A stretch of DNA of 64,000 bases from JBQTGK01 sp052400665 (GCA_052400665.1 JBQTGK010000003.1), one strand, 5' to 3'. Shown: positions 1 through 9,214, counted from the stretch's first letter. The notes: generated by a model not told the origin, from the sequence alone. A program made the numbers and translations.

Positions 1-1
1 G

Positions 2-835
2 CCATCGGTAGAAAGTTTGAAAAAATTTATTCCGGAAAACGAAATGTGGCCTCCAGGATTAAGTTGGGGACACCATTGGGCAGATTTAGATAGATTAAAA
101 ATGCAAAACTGGGATACTTTTGGAGATGAGAAAATCGGTTCATTGGAAGAATTCGTTAATGCTTCGCAAGATGCACAGGGAATTATTTTTCAAAATGGAG
201 TAGAATATTTCCGTCGTCAGAAACCACGTTTAAGTGGGATTGCCTTATGTCACTTTATTACTTACTGGCCAGATATGAAATGGGGAATTGTTGACAATTA
301 TCAGCAACCTAAAAGATCATACGATTACGTAAAACGTGCTTATCAGCCACTTTTGGTGAGTTTAAATTTTAAAAAACGCCGTTGGCACACCAACGAGCCT
401 TTTATTGGAGAAATTTGGGTGATAAATGATTTGTACAAGACTTATAAAAATAGTTCTGTACAGCTTACAATAAAAGATGATAAAGGTGCTGTTTTGCATT
501 CCAAGAAAATGGAAATCAGCATAATTAAAGAGAATAGTGCGAACAAGTTTTTCGATATCAACGAAAAAGTTTTAGCGAAAGTTGAAAAGCAATTTACAAT
601 AGAACTATCGCTTACCGATAAAAATGGTAAAGAGCTTTCTTTTAATCATTACATGTTGCTGATTGGCGATCAGGCAGCTGCGACTAAGGAATTTAAGCAG
701 ATGCAAAATGCGATGCAAAAAAGAAATGGAAAGTACGGTTATGGTAACTATTTCCGTTTTTATGACGATATGACATTTGAAAACGGGAAAGATCATCAAA
801 GTGATGTAGAGCAGCCAAGAGCTAGCGATTACTAA
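2..835 (+). CDS. Glycoside hydrolase family 2-like enzyme, C-terminal part (cut by window edge)
   Basis: The reading frame is open at the first base of the window, so only about 277 C-terminal residues are visible. The ATG at 17 is an internal Met, because coding sense continues upstream of it. The first part (PPGLSWGHHW, then GIALCHFITYWPDMKWG) looks like the end of a GH2 TIM barrel, where the enzyme describes the site facing a substrate. It is followed by a beta-sandwich Ig-like domain of about 120 residues. The catalytic acid and nucleophile are not in the window. GH2 exo-beta-galactosidases and mannosidases of Bacteroidota are periplasmic. The GH16 and GH117 genes downstream suggest galactose units of agar or porphyran as substrate (inference). 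A hairpin after the stop separates it from the next gene. Confidence 0.7.
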   Translation, partial: PSVESLKKFIPENEMWPPGLSWGHHWADLDRLKMQNWDTFGDEKIGSLEEFVNASQDAQGIIFQNGVEYFRRQKPRLSGIALCHFITYWPDMKWGIVDNYQQPKRSYDYVKRAYQPLLVSLNFKKRRWHTNEPFIGEIWVINDLYKTYKNSSVQLTIKDDKGAVLHSKKMEISIIKENSANKFFDINEKVLAKVEKQFTIELSLTDKNGKELSFNHYMLLIGDQAAATKEFKQMQNAMQKRNGKYGYGNYFRFYDDMTFENGKDHQSDVEQPRASDY

Positions 836-845
836 AAATTTAAAT

Positions 846-905
846 ATACCATCATTATTACTGCTAAAACAACCCCGTGAAAGCTGTGATAATGGTGGTA
901 TTTTG
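846..905 (+). terminator. Hairpin terminator after the GH2 gene
   Basis: Arms 846-858 and 889-901 form a 13-bp stem with one G-U pair around a 30-nt loop, followed by TTTTG. It lies 10 nt after the GH2 stop codon. The short U-run makes it weaker than others in the window. Confidence 0.45.
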
Positions 906-979
906 TACTTATCAAAAAAGCATTAATTGAATAGGTATTCGAAATAGGAAGATCCTGATAAATTTAATACGATAAATAA

Positions 980-3181
980 ATGAGCTTAATAAAATATAAA
1001 ATTTGTGTAGCCTTGCTTTTTTGCATTGCATGGGGATCACAATTGAAAGCCCAGGATGTTGATTTTACTTTTATGGATCCATCACTTTCCATAGAAGATA
1101 GAACGGAGATATTGGTTTCACAAATGACTTTGGATGAAAAAATCTCTCAGTTGGTAAATCATGCGGAAGCATTGCCTCGATTTAACATTCCTGAATACGA
1201 TTGGTGGAACGAAGCATTACACGGAATTGCCAGAAATGGAAAAGCCACAGTTTTTCCACAAGGAATTGGCTTAGGGGCAACCTTCGATCCTGAGTTAGCC
1301 GAAAGAGTGGCTACCGCAATCTCAACAGAGGCAAGAGCTAAATATCGTATTGCTCAAGAAATGGGTAACAGAGGAAAATATGCAGGTTTAACTTTTTGGA
1401 CACCTAATGTTAATATTTTTAGAGACCCGAGATGGGGACGTGGACAGGAAACTTATGGTGAAGATCCTTTTTTAATGTCCAAAATTGGTGTTGCTTTTGT
1501 AAAAGGCTTACAGGGAAATGATCCTACTTACTTAAAATCGGCAGCTTGTGCGAAACATTATGCTGTACATTCGGGACCAGAAAGTGTGCGTCATCATTTT
1601 AATGCAGAGCCCAACAAGCAAGATTTATATGAAACTTACCTGCCTGCATTCGAGGCTTTGGTAAAAGAAGCAAAGGTAGAAGGTGTTATGGCGGCTTACA
1701 ATGCCGTTTATGGTAAACCTGCATGTGCAAGTCCGTTTTTACTTCAGGATATTCTTCGCGAACAATGGAATTTTGATGGTTACATTACTTCCGATTGTGG
1801 AGCAGTAGGTGGCGTAACTTACAAGCAAAAGTATGTGGGAACGCCGGTTGAAGCGGCAGCTGTATCCTTAAAAGCAGGAACGAATTTAAATTGCGGAGGA
1901 ACATATAAACATTTAAAGAAGGCAGTTGAGCAAGGAATTATCGACGAAGAATTGGTTGATGAAAGAACCAAACAGCTTTTCAAGACACGTTTCAGACTAG
2001 GGATGATTGGAACATCGGATGATAATCCATACCTAAATGTTAGTCCTGAAAAAATTCATTGCGATGAGCATGTGCAATTGGCGAGAGAAGTTGCACAAAA
2101 ATCAATTGTATTGTTGAAAAACAAGAATAATGTTTTGCCACTTTCCAAAGAGATAAAAGTACCCTATGTAACAGGTCCTTTTGCCAATTCTGCCGATATG
2201 CTAATTGGAAGCTATTATGGCGTGAGTCCTAATTTAGTGACCATTTTGGAAGGAATTACCGATGCAGTTTCCTTGGGAACATCTTTAAACTATCGTAGCG
2301 GTGCACTTCCATTTCAGAAAAATATCAACCCAAAAAACTGGGCGCCAAATGTAGCTGCAGAATCAGATGTAACGATCTGTGTGGTTGGCATTACAGCCGA
2401 TATGGAAGGTGAAGAAGTAGATGCAATTGCTGCTACTGACACAGGTGATCGTAGAGATTTAAAATTACCAGAGAATCAGATTAATTATATCAAGCAAATT
2501 ATTGAAGTGAAAAAAGGCCCATTGGTATTGGTGGTAGCCAGTGGTAGTGCAGTTTCACTAGAGGGTATAGAGGAACATTGTGATGCAATTTTACAAATTT
2601 GGTATCCTGGCGAACAAGGTGGTAATGCGGTTGCAGATATCCTTTTCGGAGATATTTCTCCATCGGGACACTTGCCTATCACTTTTCCTAAGAATGTGGC
2701 TCAGTTGCCTGCTTTCGATGATTATTCGATGAAAGGTCGTACCTATAAGTACATGACTAAGGAGCCTATGTTTCCATTTGGTTTTGGTTTAACTTATTCG
2801 ACTACATCATTTGAAAATTTGCAAGTAAACCTGGACAAATTAAAATCTAAGGATGATTTAAAAGTTCAGATTGAGGTTGCCAATACGGGAACTTACGATA
2901 TCAATGAAGTAGTTCAGTTGTATATCAGCCCAAAAAATACTGATGGGAATTTACCTCAAACCAGCTTAAAGGCTTTTGAGAATATTTCCTTGAAAAAAGG
3001 AGAAAGAAAAATAGTTGATTTTATTGTTACAGCAGAGCAATTAAAAGTGATTAACGAGGAAGGTAAAAAAGAGTGGAGAAAAGGAGAGTATGAACTTATT
3101 CTTGGAAACTCTTCACCATCAGAACTAAGTGTGAAATTGGGTGCTGCGCTTCCTCAAAAGAAACAATTACAATTAAGATAA
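980..3181 (+). CDS. Glycoside hydrolase family 3 beta-glycosidase
   Basis: The protein has 733 residues and a Sec signal peptide ending near KAQ (residue 24). It shows the usual GH3 order: N-terminal barrel, the nucleophile loop YITSDCGAV with Asp272, an alpha/beta sandwich with SIVLLKN, and a C-terminal fibronectin-III-like domain beginning near PFGFGLTYS. The DEKISQLV and GVMAAYNAVYGKPACAS segments resemble the beta-xylosidase/arabinofuranosidase branch of GH3. It is a retaining exo-glycosidase, probably periplasmic. It is followed after 18 nt by the GH16 gene and is probably co-transcribed with GH16 and GH117. The context suggests it acts on red-algal oligosaccharides, perhaps releasing beta-linked galactose or xylose. 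The exact substrate cannot be read from the sequence. Confidence 0.9.
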   Translation: MSLIKYKICVALLFCIAWGSQLKAQDVDFTFMDPSLSIEDRTEILVSQMTLDEKISQLVNHAEALPRFNIPEYDWWNEALHGIARNGKATVFPQGIGLGATFDPELAERVATAISTEARAKYRIAQEMGNRGKYAGLTFWTPNVNIFRDPRWGRGQETYGEDPFLMSKIGVAFVKGLQGNDPTYLKSAACAKHYAVHSGPESVRHHFNAEPNKQDLYETYLPAFEALVKEAKVEGVMAAYNAVYGKPACASPFLLQDILREQWNFDGYITSDCGAVGGVTYKQKYVGTPVEAAAVSLKAGTNLNCGGTYKHLKKAVEQGIIDEELVDERTKQLFKTRFRLGMIGTSDDNPYLNVSPEKIHCDEHVQLAREVAQKSIVLLKNKNNVLPLSKEIKVPYVTGPFANSADMLIGSYYGVSPNLVTILEGITDAVSLGTSLNYRSGALPFQKNINPKNWAPNVAAESDVTICVVGITADMEGEEVDAIAATDTGDRRDLKLPENQINYIKQIIEVKKGPLVLVVASGSAVSLEGIEEHCDAILQIWYPGEQGGNAVADILFGDISPSGHLPITFPKNVAQLPAFDDYSMKGRTYKYMTKEPMFPFGFGLTYSTTSFENLQVNLDKLKSKDDLKVQIEVANTGTYDINEVVQLYISPKNTDGNLPQTSLKAFENISLKKGERKIVDFIVTAEQLKVINEEGKKEWRKGEYELILGNSSPSELSVKLGAALPQKKQLQLR

Positions 3182-3199
3182 TTAATTGAATTTATATAG

Positions 3200-4429
3200 A
3201 TGAAAATAAAAATTATACTTCTATTGATAGCAAACATCATTATTATGGATGCTGCTGCAATACCACCACTACCTCCTGTAGGTAAACGTTGGGTGCGAAA
3301 CGAGCAATTTTCGGATGAATTTAATGGTACATCACTCGATTTAACAAAGTGGTACGATTATCATCCCAATTGGAAAGGGAGAGAGCCAGGGATCTTTTTG
3401 CCTTCTCAGGTTGCTGTTGCTGATGGTTACATGACCATTCGTGGAGGTAAACTGGAAAAAGATACCATAATTGGTTCTCGTACATTCAATATAGCTTGTG
3501 GCGCAGTCGTTTCAAGAACAACCGATGCCTGGTTTGGTTATTACGAGTGCAAGTTTAAGGCTGCAAAAACAACAATGTCAACTACTTTTTGGCTGTCTAG
3601 TCGTAGTCATTACGATGGTCCTGCAGACTGCAAAGACTCTTATGGTTTAGAATTGGATATTCAGGAATGTATTGGTCGTGAAGGTGATTTTAAAGGAAAA
3701 TGGTTTGCTAAAGGAATGCATGCCAATTCACACTTCTGGTATCGTGATTGTGAGAAGAAAAATAACGATTTGCGTGCCAAAGAGGTCAAATTTGAAACCG
3801 AAGAGTTCTGTTCTGATGCATTCAATACTTATGGTGGCTGGTGGAAAGATGAAAGTACTGCAAGCTTTTATTTTAACAATGGAGAGGCAAAGGAAATGGA
3901 GTTTTATTCTGATATAAAGGAAAAGCCATTCGATCATAAAATGGGTTTGAACATGGTGTCGGAAACTTATCCATTCCCATGGATTGAATTACCAAACGAT
4001 GAAGAATTGGCCGACCCTGAAAAGAACATTTGTTATTACGATTGGGTACGTTCTTATGTATTGGTAGATGTAGATGATTCCAATATGGACGCAAATGTAG
4101 ATACCAGTGTTAAACTATACAACGAGCAGGTTAACTTGAGTGAAGACTTAAGAGAATTAGTAGCTTCAAAAAAACTGGAAATTCCTCTTACGTATATGGC
4201 TAACCAAGATCGTGAGATCTATTTGGAATTACGAAATAAGGACAATAAAGTAGTTGCTAAAACCAATTTCACAGCCTACGCTGGATATGCAAATCTTCTT
4301 CATCAGCTAAAGCTAAAAAGAAAGCCAAAAGCAGGAAATTATACCCTTGTAGCAAATATGAAGCCTATTGGTGAAGCGGGCAAAGGAGATATTTCAATAA
4401 ACAGAACATTAGAACTTAAAATTCAATAA
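3200..4429 (+). CDS. Glycoside hydrolase family 16 endo-galactanase (agarase/porphyranase type)
   Basis: The protein has 409 residues and an N-terminal signal peptide (KIILLLIANIIIMDAAA). The GH16 catalytic signature ELDIQE is at residues 151-156: Glu151 nucleophile, Asp153, Glu156 acid/base. The entry RNEQFSDEFNGTSLDLTKW is the usual GH16 start, and the jelly-roll region extends to about residue 290. About 120 further residues form a beta-rich tail ending with IKQ-type strands, possibly a secretion or accessory domain. GH16 enzymes with this spacing that sit beside GH117 genes are typically beta-agarases or beta-porphyranases cutting internal beta-1,4 bonds of agarans. The sub-specificity is inferred from the neighbours. 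The gene lies 18 nt after GH3 and 14 nt before GH117. Confidence 0.85.
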   Translation: MKIKIILLLIANIIIMDAAAIPPLPPVGKRWVRNEQFSDEFNGTSLDLTKWYDYHPNWKGREPGIFLPSQVAVADGYMTIRGGKLEKDTIIGSRTFNIACGAVVSRTTDAWFGYYECKFKAAKTTMSTTFWLSSRSHYDGPADCKDSYGLELDIQECIGREGDFKGKWFAKGMHANSHFWYRDCEKKNNDLRAKEVKFETEEFCSDAFNTYGGWWKDESTASFYFNNGEAKEMEFYSDIKEKPFDHKMGLNMVSETYPFPWIELPNDEELADPEKNICYYDWVRSYVLVDVDDSNMDANVDTSVKLYNEQVNLSEDLRELVASKKLEIPLTYMANQDREIYLELRNKDNKVVAKTNFTAYAGYANLLHQLKLKRKPKAGNYTLVANMKPIGEAGKGDISINRTLELKIQ

Positions 4430-4443
4430 AATATACTTTTAGT

Positions 4444-5700
4444 ATGAGAAACATTATCATTCTTTTATCAATTCTATTTTTCTCTTGTGCATCGCATCAA
4501 GATGTAAAAGCGCAACAAGGAGGATTTCCTTTTAAATTGCCGATTAAGAAACCTAATCGAGAGTTAAGCGCTGCAATGGAGCGTAATTATGATGCTTATA
4601 TGGCACCAATCCCTCAGAATAATGAGCTGTACACACAATTTAAATACACCGAGCTAAAGGGTTTCGATTACAACAATCACAACGGTACGATTTCTCGTCG
4701 CGATCCATCAAAAGTAATTTTTGCCAATGGAAAGTACTACGTTTGGTATACTTATCGAAACACGCCAACCCCTCCGCAGGGAGCAGCAAAATGTAACGAT
4801 ACCATTCCATCGAGCGATTGGGATCTTTGCGAGATTTGGTATGCAACCAGCGAAGATGGTTTTACCTGGGAAGAGCAAGGTGTTGCTGTTCCACGCCCAC
4901 CAAAACCAAATGTAGGATGGAGATCAGTTTCCACGACAGATATTTTGGAATGGAAAGGAAAATATTACCTGTACTACCAGGGTTTTATGCAAGCCAGTGG
5001 AAAGCGTGGTGACGATTGCCCGGTGGCAGTTTCTTATGCCGATTCTCCTGATGGACCATGGACGCCATACAATAAAATTGTGATTCCGAACGGAGCAGAA
5101 GGAGAATGGGATCAGTATTCAATTCATGATCCGTACCCATTGGTTTACAAAGGGAAAATTTACTTGTACTACAAGTCGGATGCGAATGGACAACCTAACT
5201 TGATTCGTATGCAAGGTTTGGCAACTGCCGATAATCCATTGGGACCATTTACAAAATGTCCGTTGAACCCGGTTATCAACTCAGGACATGAAACAACGCT
5301 TTTCCCATTTAAAGAAGGAATTGCTGCCTTGGTTATTCGTGATGGGAATGAGCACAATACCATTCAGTATGCCGAAGATGGTGTGAATTTTAACATTGCA
5401 TCTATTGTATCCTTAATGCCGAATGCAGGTGGACCGTTTATTCCTGATGCTTTTACCGATACAAAAGATGGTAGAGGAATTACATGGGGAATTTCGCATT
5501 TAACTACAGTTACAACATGGAAAGAGAATCATGCAATTTTATTGCGTTTCGATTGCGATTTAAGTCAGGATGTGCATGACGAAGGGATGAAGAGAAATCA
5601 TATTTACTACAAGCCAGAACATTATTACAAACATGGTTTGAATGCAAAACAGAAAGCTCGTATTCTTGAAGAGAATAAAGAATTAAAAAAGAAGAATTAA
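4444..5700 (+). CDS. GH117 alpha-1,3-L-neoagarooligosaccharide hydrolase family protein
   Basis: The protein has 418 residues. Its N-terminus (ILLSILFFSCASHQ) reads as a lipoprotein signal with Cys15, although the KAQ motif at residue 22 would also fit signal peptidase I. The five-bladed propeller signatures of GH117 are present: RRDPSKVIFANGKYY, WRSVSTTDILEWKGKYYLYYQ and SIHDPYPLVYKGKIYLYYKSD. By position, Asp87, Asp229, His282 and Glu283 (SGHETTLFPF) match the GH117 catalytic set, in which a His acts as general acid. The reaction is release of 3,6-anhydro-L-galactose from the non-reducing end of neoagaro-oligosaccharides. It completes an agarolytic set with the GH16 and GH3 genes just upstream. 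Confidence 0.88.
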   Translation: MRNIIILLSILFFSCASHQDVKAQQGGFPFKLPIKKPNRELSAAMERNYDAYMAPIPQNNELYTQFKYTELKGFDYNNHNGTISRRDPSKVIFANGKYYVWYTYRNTPTPPQGAAKCNDTIPSSDWDLCEIWYATSEDGFTWEEQGVAVPRPPKPNVGWRSVSTTDILEWKGKYYLYYQGFMQASGKRGDDCPVAVSYADSPDGPWTPYNKIVIPNGAEGEWDQYSIHDPYPLVYKGKIYLYYKSDANGQPNLIRMQGLATADNPLGPFTKCPLNPVINSGHETTLFPFKEGIAALVIRDGNEHNTIQYAEDGVNFNIASIVSLMPNAGGPFIPDAFTDTKDGRGITWGISHLTTVTTWKENHAILLRFDCDLSQDVHDEGMKRNHIYYKPEHYYKHGLNAKQKARILEENKELKKKN

Positions 5701-5732
5701 ACTTTAGTAAATAATGCGAATCCAGAGTTGAT

Positions 5733-5975
5733 CTAAAGTGCTAATGCAATGAAAGCAGCAGCTAACCTGCCAAAAGTATGTATCATTAATCCTTTTGTAG
5801 ATCTGACTTTACTAGCTTTTTGAATATCTGTTTTTTCAATTAACCAATTGAATATTGCCTCAACAGGTTGCCTAATTCTGGATACTGCCGTTGAGAATAA
5901 ATCATCGGCAGCTTTAATTCTCTGTTTTATTACATCTGGCATTCCTTTTACCCCTTTGATTGGAGCAAGAATTAT
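5733..5975 (-). pseudogene. Transposase C-terminal fragment (DDE type)
   Basis: About 80 residues read on the minus strand. SRIRQPVEAIFNWLIEKT and KASKVRSTKGLMIHTFG are the C-terminal end typical of IS4/IS5-type DDE transposases in Bacteroidota; the exact IS family is not resolved. No ATG is present, and an in-frame stop lies directly upstream. The N-terminal three quarters, including the first catalytic Asp residues, are missing. Coding similarity stops near 5970, where a plus-strand redoxin fragment begins. No clear terminal inverted repeat was seen at the left end near 5705. Confidence 0.7.
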
Positions 5976-6223
5976 CAATTATTTCTTTTAATGCCAGAGA
6001 CAAAATTGAAGAAAAGGTAAAAGCTATAATTAAGGAGAAGGAAATGAATTGGAAACACGCTTATGCTACAGATAAGGTAATTACCATTTTTAATGAGAAT
6101 AATAGATTTCCTCATGCGGTTCTAATCGACAAAGACAATAAAGTGGTGTTAACAGGTAATCCTCATCAAATAGTGGAAGAAATTGAACAAATTGTCTCTG
6201 GAGAAATAAGTATAGAAGAATAA
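5972..6223 (+). pseudogene. Thioredoxin-like (TlpA/AhpC-type) C-terminal fragment
   Basis: About 83 residues starting LSIISFNARDKIEEK and ending GEISIEE. NWKHAYATDK and FPHAVLIDKDNKVVLTG match the C-terminal half of TlpA/redoxin domains, where the cis-Pro loop precedes the last beta hairpin. The N-terminal half with the CxxC active site is absent. The only in-frame start is an accidental TTG inside transposase-derived sequence. A strong terminator follows at 6244. The piece is a decapitated gene, most simply explained by an IS-mediated deletion. Confidence 0.65.
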
Positions 6224-6243
6224 ATAGCAATAGATTATTTAAG

Positions 6244-6285
6244 ATAAAACCTGATTGGCTTCTGTTTCAATCAGGTTTTATTTTT
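6244..6285 (+). terminator. Strong intrinsic terminator
   Basis: Perfect 14-bp arms, ATAAAACCTGATTG (6244-6257) and its complement (6268-6281), enclose a 10-nt loop and are followed by T5. It sits 20 nt after the redoxin fragment, so it was the natural 3' end of that gene. Confidence 0.85.
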
Positions 6286-6322
6286 AACTCTTAAGGCTTA
6301 AGAAAATTTCCATACTTTTCTC

Positions 6323-6349
6323 TTGCTATGAAAACTTACAGTATTTTTG
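6323..6349 (+). promoter_or_regulatory. Predicted purT promoter
   Basis: TATTTTTG at 6342-6349 is an exact match to the Bacteroidota -7 consensus TAnnTTTG. TTG at 6323-6325 lies 16 nt upstream, slightly short of the usual spacing. The expected leader before purT is about 55 nt. Confidence 0.5.
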
Positions 6350-6410
6350 CAATTCAAAATACTTAACAAGCGTTTAAGTAATCCATTTTATAAATTGAAA
6401 GAAGTTTTTT

Positions 6411-7580
6411 ATGGTAAAGAAGATTTTACTGCTAGGTTCGGGAGAACTTGGAAAGGAGTTTGTAATTGCTGCTCAGCGTTTGGGGCAAACTGTAATTGCA
6501 GTAGATAGTTATGAAGGCGCACCTGCCATGCAAGTTGCTGATGATTTTGAAATTATTAATATGTTGGATGGTGATGCGCTGGATGCAATTGTAGCCAAAC
6601 ATCAGCCAGATTTAATTGTACCTGAAATTGAGGCAATTCGTACCGAGCGTTTTTACGATTACGAAAAACAGGGAATTCAAGTGGTGCCAAGTGCGAAAGC
6701 TGCAAACTTTACTATGGATCGCAGAGCAATTCGCGATTTGGCTGCTAAAGATTTGGGAATCCGTACTGCAAAATATTTGTATGCAGCTTCATTGGACGAA
6801 ATGTATACTGCTGTTGAAAAAGTGGGCATGCCTTGTGTGGTAAAGCCATTAATGTCTTCATCAGGAAAAGGACAGTCGGTAATTAAATGCCATAATGATA
6901 TTGCTAAGGCATGGGAAATTGCGGGATCGAAAGGTCGTGGCGACTCTGGTGATGTTATTGTGGAAGCATTCGTAAAGTTTACTTCTGAGATTACAATTTT
7001 AACCGTTACTCAAAAAAATGGATCAACCTTATTTTGTCCACCCATTGGGCATGTACAGGAACGTGGCGATTACCAACAAAGCTGGCAACCGGCAGTAGTT
7101 TCCGATGCGGATATAAAAGTTGCTCAGGATATGGCAGAAAAGGTTACAGCATCTTTAACAGGGGCAGGACTTTGGGGCGTAGAATTCTTTGTTTGTGAGG
7201 ATGGAATTGTATTTTCAGAATTATCTCCTCGTCCACACGATACAGGAATGGTTACCCTTGCCGGAACACAGAATTTTAGTGAATTTGAATTGCATTGTCG
7301 CGCTGTATTGGGGTTACCAATTCCCGAGATTACATTGGAAAGAGTAGGAGCCAGTGCTGTTATTCTTGCCGATAAAGAAGGTAAGAATCCTTATTTCGAA
7401 GGTGTGGAGAAAGCTGCCATTTATCCAAAATCAGATTTGCGTTTCTTTGGAAAACCAACAACACGCCAATATAGAAGAATGGGTATCACATTGGCTTATA
7501 ATACTGTTGGTTCTAATGTGTTTACCTGTGTAGATCAGGCCAAAGAAATGGCCAATCTTGTTACGGTTAAGAATCAGTAA
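6411..7580 (+). CDS. purT: Formate-dependent phosphoribosylglycinamide formyltransferase
   Basis: The protein has 389 residues, the standard PurT length, with ATP-grasp architecture. LLGSGELGKEFVIAAQRLG is the N-terminal pre-ATP-grasp Rossmann motif. VVKPLMSSSGKGQS is the ATP-binding loop, and ELSPRPHDTGMVTL carries the metal-binding Glu and the substrate region characteristic of PurT. PurT makes formyl-GAR from GAR, formate and ATP in purine synthesis without tetrahydrofolate. It stands alone, with its own promoter upstream and a terminator downstream, which fits a single-gene unit. The start is the ATG at 6411, directly ahead of the Rossmann strand. Confidence 0.96.
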   Translation: MVKKILLLGSGELGKEFVIAAQRLGQTVIAVDSYEGAPAMQVADDFEIINMLDGDALDAIVAKHQPDLIVPEIEAIRTERFYDYEKQGIQVVPSAKAANFTMDRRAIRDLAAKDLGIRTAKYLYAASLDEMYTAVEKVGMPCVVKPLMSSSGKGQSVIKCHNDIAKAWEIAGSKGRGDSGDVIVEAFVKFTSEITILTVTQKNGSTLFCPPIGHVQERGDYQQSWQPAVVSDADIKVAQDMAEKVTASLTGAGLWGVEFFVCEDGIVFSELSPRPHDTGMVTLAGTQNFSEFELHCRAVLGLPIPEITLERVGASAVILADKEGKNPYFEGVEKAAIYPKSDLRFFGKPTTRQYRRMGITLAYNTVGSNVFTCVDQAKEMANLVTVKNQ

Positions 7581-7610
7581 GATATATCTTAAAATAAAAG
7601 AAAATAGGAG

Positions 7611-7637
7611 AGGATGTTCAATTTAAGAACATCTTTT
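7611..7637 (+). terminator. Intrinsic terminator after purT
   Basis: GATGTTC (7613-7619) pairs with GAACATC (7627-7633) around a 7-nt loop and is followed by TTTT. It lies 30 nt after the purT stop. Confidence 0.6.
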
Positions 7638-7759
7638 CTTATAAAGAAAAGTTTGCAGCATTTAAATAGGAGATAAAAATACTAGGAGTAGTAAAGAATG
7701 TTTAGTAAGTATTCTTCGCAGGTCGATTATTTTGCAAAGAATACTTAAAAACTTAGTTA

Positions 7760-8695
7760 TTATTCTCTTGTGTGATAGAATACACCTCTTTCTTGCTGTA
7801 TGCTTTTAATTTTACCATCAGCTTCGAGTACATCAAGATATTTATTTACTTCATTTACGTGTAAACCTAAAATCTTACTTAAATCGTCTAGTGTACAAGG
7901 TCTTCGTGCAATTGTTTCTATAATTGCTGTCTCGGTATCGCTTCTGTACGATTGAATATTTTTTCGTTCTGGTGCTGCTGCTATAATTTCCACATTATCC
8001 AGATTCCAAAAGTTAACAATTTCCTGAAGTTCATTTTTAGTAGCACCTCTTAAATTTGCCACTACTCCCGGGCGATCTAAGGTGTTAAGCTGAACAGAAT
8101 CAGGATTAATTTTTAGAATGGCATTTTTTAGTTTTGTAAGTTCATTTATAGCATTGTTGTAATCTGGTAATATGAAGATTTCGAGCCAAATTTTACCTTT
8201 AAATTCTTTACGAAGATCAATTAATCCTTGTATGTATTTAGTAATATTTATTTCATTGGCAGGTCTGTTAATTTTTTGAAAAACAGATTCTGTCGCTGCA
8301 TCAAGAGATGGAAGAATTACGTCGGCCTTAAGAATGGCTTCTCTGGCTTTTTTATTGTAAAGAAGAGTGCCATTGGTTAAAACTGCGACAGGAATATTAG
8401 GCTTTTTTTGCTTAATAAAATCTAAAATTTCCCCTATACGAATATTTAATGTAGGTTCTCCCGATCCTGAAAAAGTAATATAATCGGGATCGGGATTAGT
8501 TTCGAAATACTTGTTTAATTCGTCTTTTATTTTGTCGAACTTAATGTATTCTTTTTGCTCTGTTGTTAGTTTTGTAGTTTTGCCTACTTCGCAGTAAACA
8601 CAATCTAAAGAACATACTTTTTTAGGTACCAAATCAACACCTAAGGACATGCCTAATCTTCGTGAAGGAACTGGGCCAAATAAATATTTATACAT
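7760..8695 (-). CDS. Radical SAM protein with C-terminal winged-helix domain
   Basis: The start is taken at the ATG at 8695 (MYKYLFGPVPSRRLG), because relatives begin there; an in-frame ATG 48 nt upstream adds only non-conserved residues. The protein has about 311 residues. The CSLDCVYC motif (CX3CX2C) binds the radical-SAM [4Fe-4S] cluster, and YITFSGSGEPTLN is the SAM-binding GGEP-like loop. The C-terminal 70 residues (TAIIETIARRPCTLDDLSK...) form a helix-turn-helix. This is the GPVPSRRLG family found in many anaerobes; its reaction is unknown. It ends after 7760 and follows the CGGC gene by about 80 nt on the same strand, so the two are likely one transcript. Confidence 0.85.
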   Translation of the reverse strand: MYKYLFGPVPSRRLGMSLGVDLVPKKVCSLDCVYCEVGKTTKLTTEQKEYIKFDKIKDELNKYFETNPDPDYITFSGSGEPTLNIRIGEILDFIKQKKPNIPVAVLTNGTLLYNKKAREAILKADVILPSLDAATESVFQKINRPANEINITKYIQGLIDLRKEFKGKIWLEIFILPDYNNAINELTKLKNAILKINPDSVQLNTLDRPGVVANLRGATKNELQEIVNFWNLDNVEIIAAAPERKNIQSYRSDTETAIIETIARRPCTLDDLSKILGLHVNEVNKYLDVLEADGKIKSIQQERGVFYHTRE

Positions 8696-8776
8696 GATGC
8701 TAAATTTCTTATATTCAATTAAGTGTTTGTCTGTTAAAGACAATAAATTCTATGATTTTCGGGCTGATTAGCTTAT

Positions 8777-9214
8777 TTAATCATATTGTAATCTAATTTC
8801 TTTGCTTTTTAATGTTGGAATAATGAAATTCTGCCACTCTGGAGTATCCCAGGATTCTAGATTCTTATGAGTGATATAGTATTTTTGAGGAATAGGATGG
8901 GTTCCGATTACAACTTTTATTTTATATTTTTCTTCAATAAATCTTTTAAAATAAGATATGTAAGGACAAGGAGGATATCCAACTACAAAACCTGTTGCAA
9001 AATGTATCACTTCTGCACCATTTTTAATCATTTCCTCAGGAGCATATTCCAGATTTCCGCCAGGACAGCCGCCACAACTTGTATAACCAACAATTTCGAG
9101 GGGTTCATCTTTACTGTATATGTCAAAAGCACCTTCTCGCTTTTGCATTGATTTAAAACATTTACCTCCTGCACAATTTTTGTATCGATCGCAAATAAAT
9201 ATACCTACTTTCAT
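8777..9214 (-). CDS. CGGC-domain predicted metal-binding protein
   Basis: The protein has 145 residues and is named after its motif YTSCGGCPGGN (Cys48/Cys51 region). Further cysteines occur in CDRYKNCAGGKC and YPPCPYIS. The CGGC domain is found mostly in anaerobic bacteria and archaea and is presumed to bind metal or an Fe-S cluster; no reaction is known. There is no signal peptide, so it is cytosolic. It is upstream of, and probably co-transcribed with, the radical SAM gene, an association that suggests shared maturation or redox work (inference). Confidence 0.85.
   Translation of the reverse strand: MKVGIFICDRYKNCAGGKCFKSMQKREGAFDIYSKDEPLEIVGYTSCGGCPGGNLEYAPEEMIKNGAEVIHFATGFVVGYPPCPYISYFKRFIEEKYKIKVVIGTHPIPQKYYITHKNLESWDTPEWQNFIIPTLKSKEIRLQYD

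Noticed and set aside
5960..6223. Complete 87-residue gene starting at 5960
   Set aside because: The start is a TTG inside transposase-derived sequence and the product is only the C-terminal half of a redoxin, so it is better read as a fragment.
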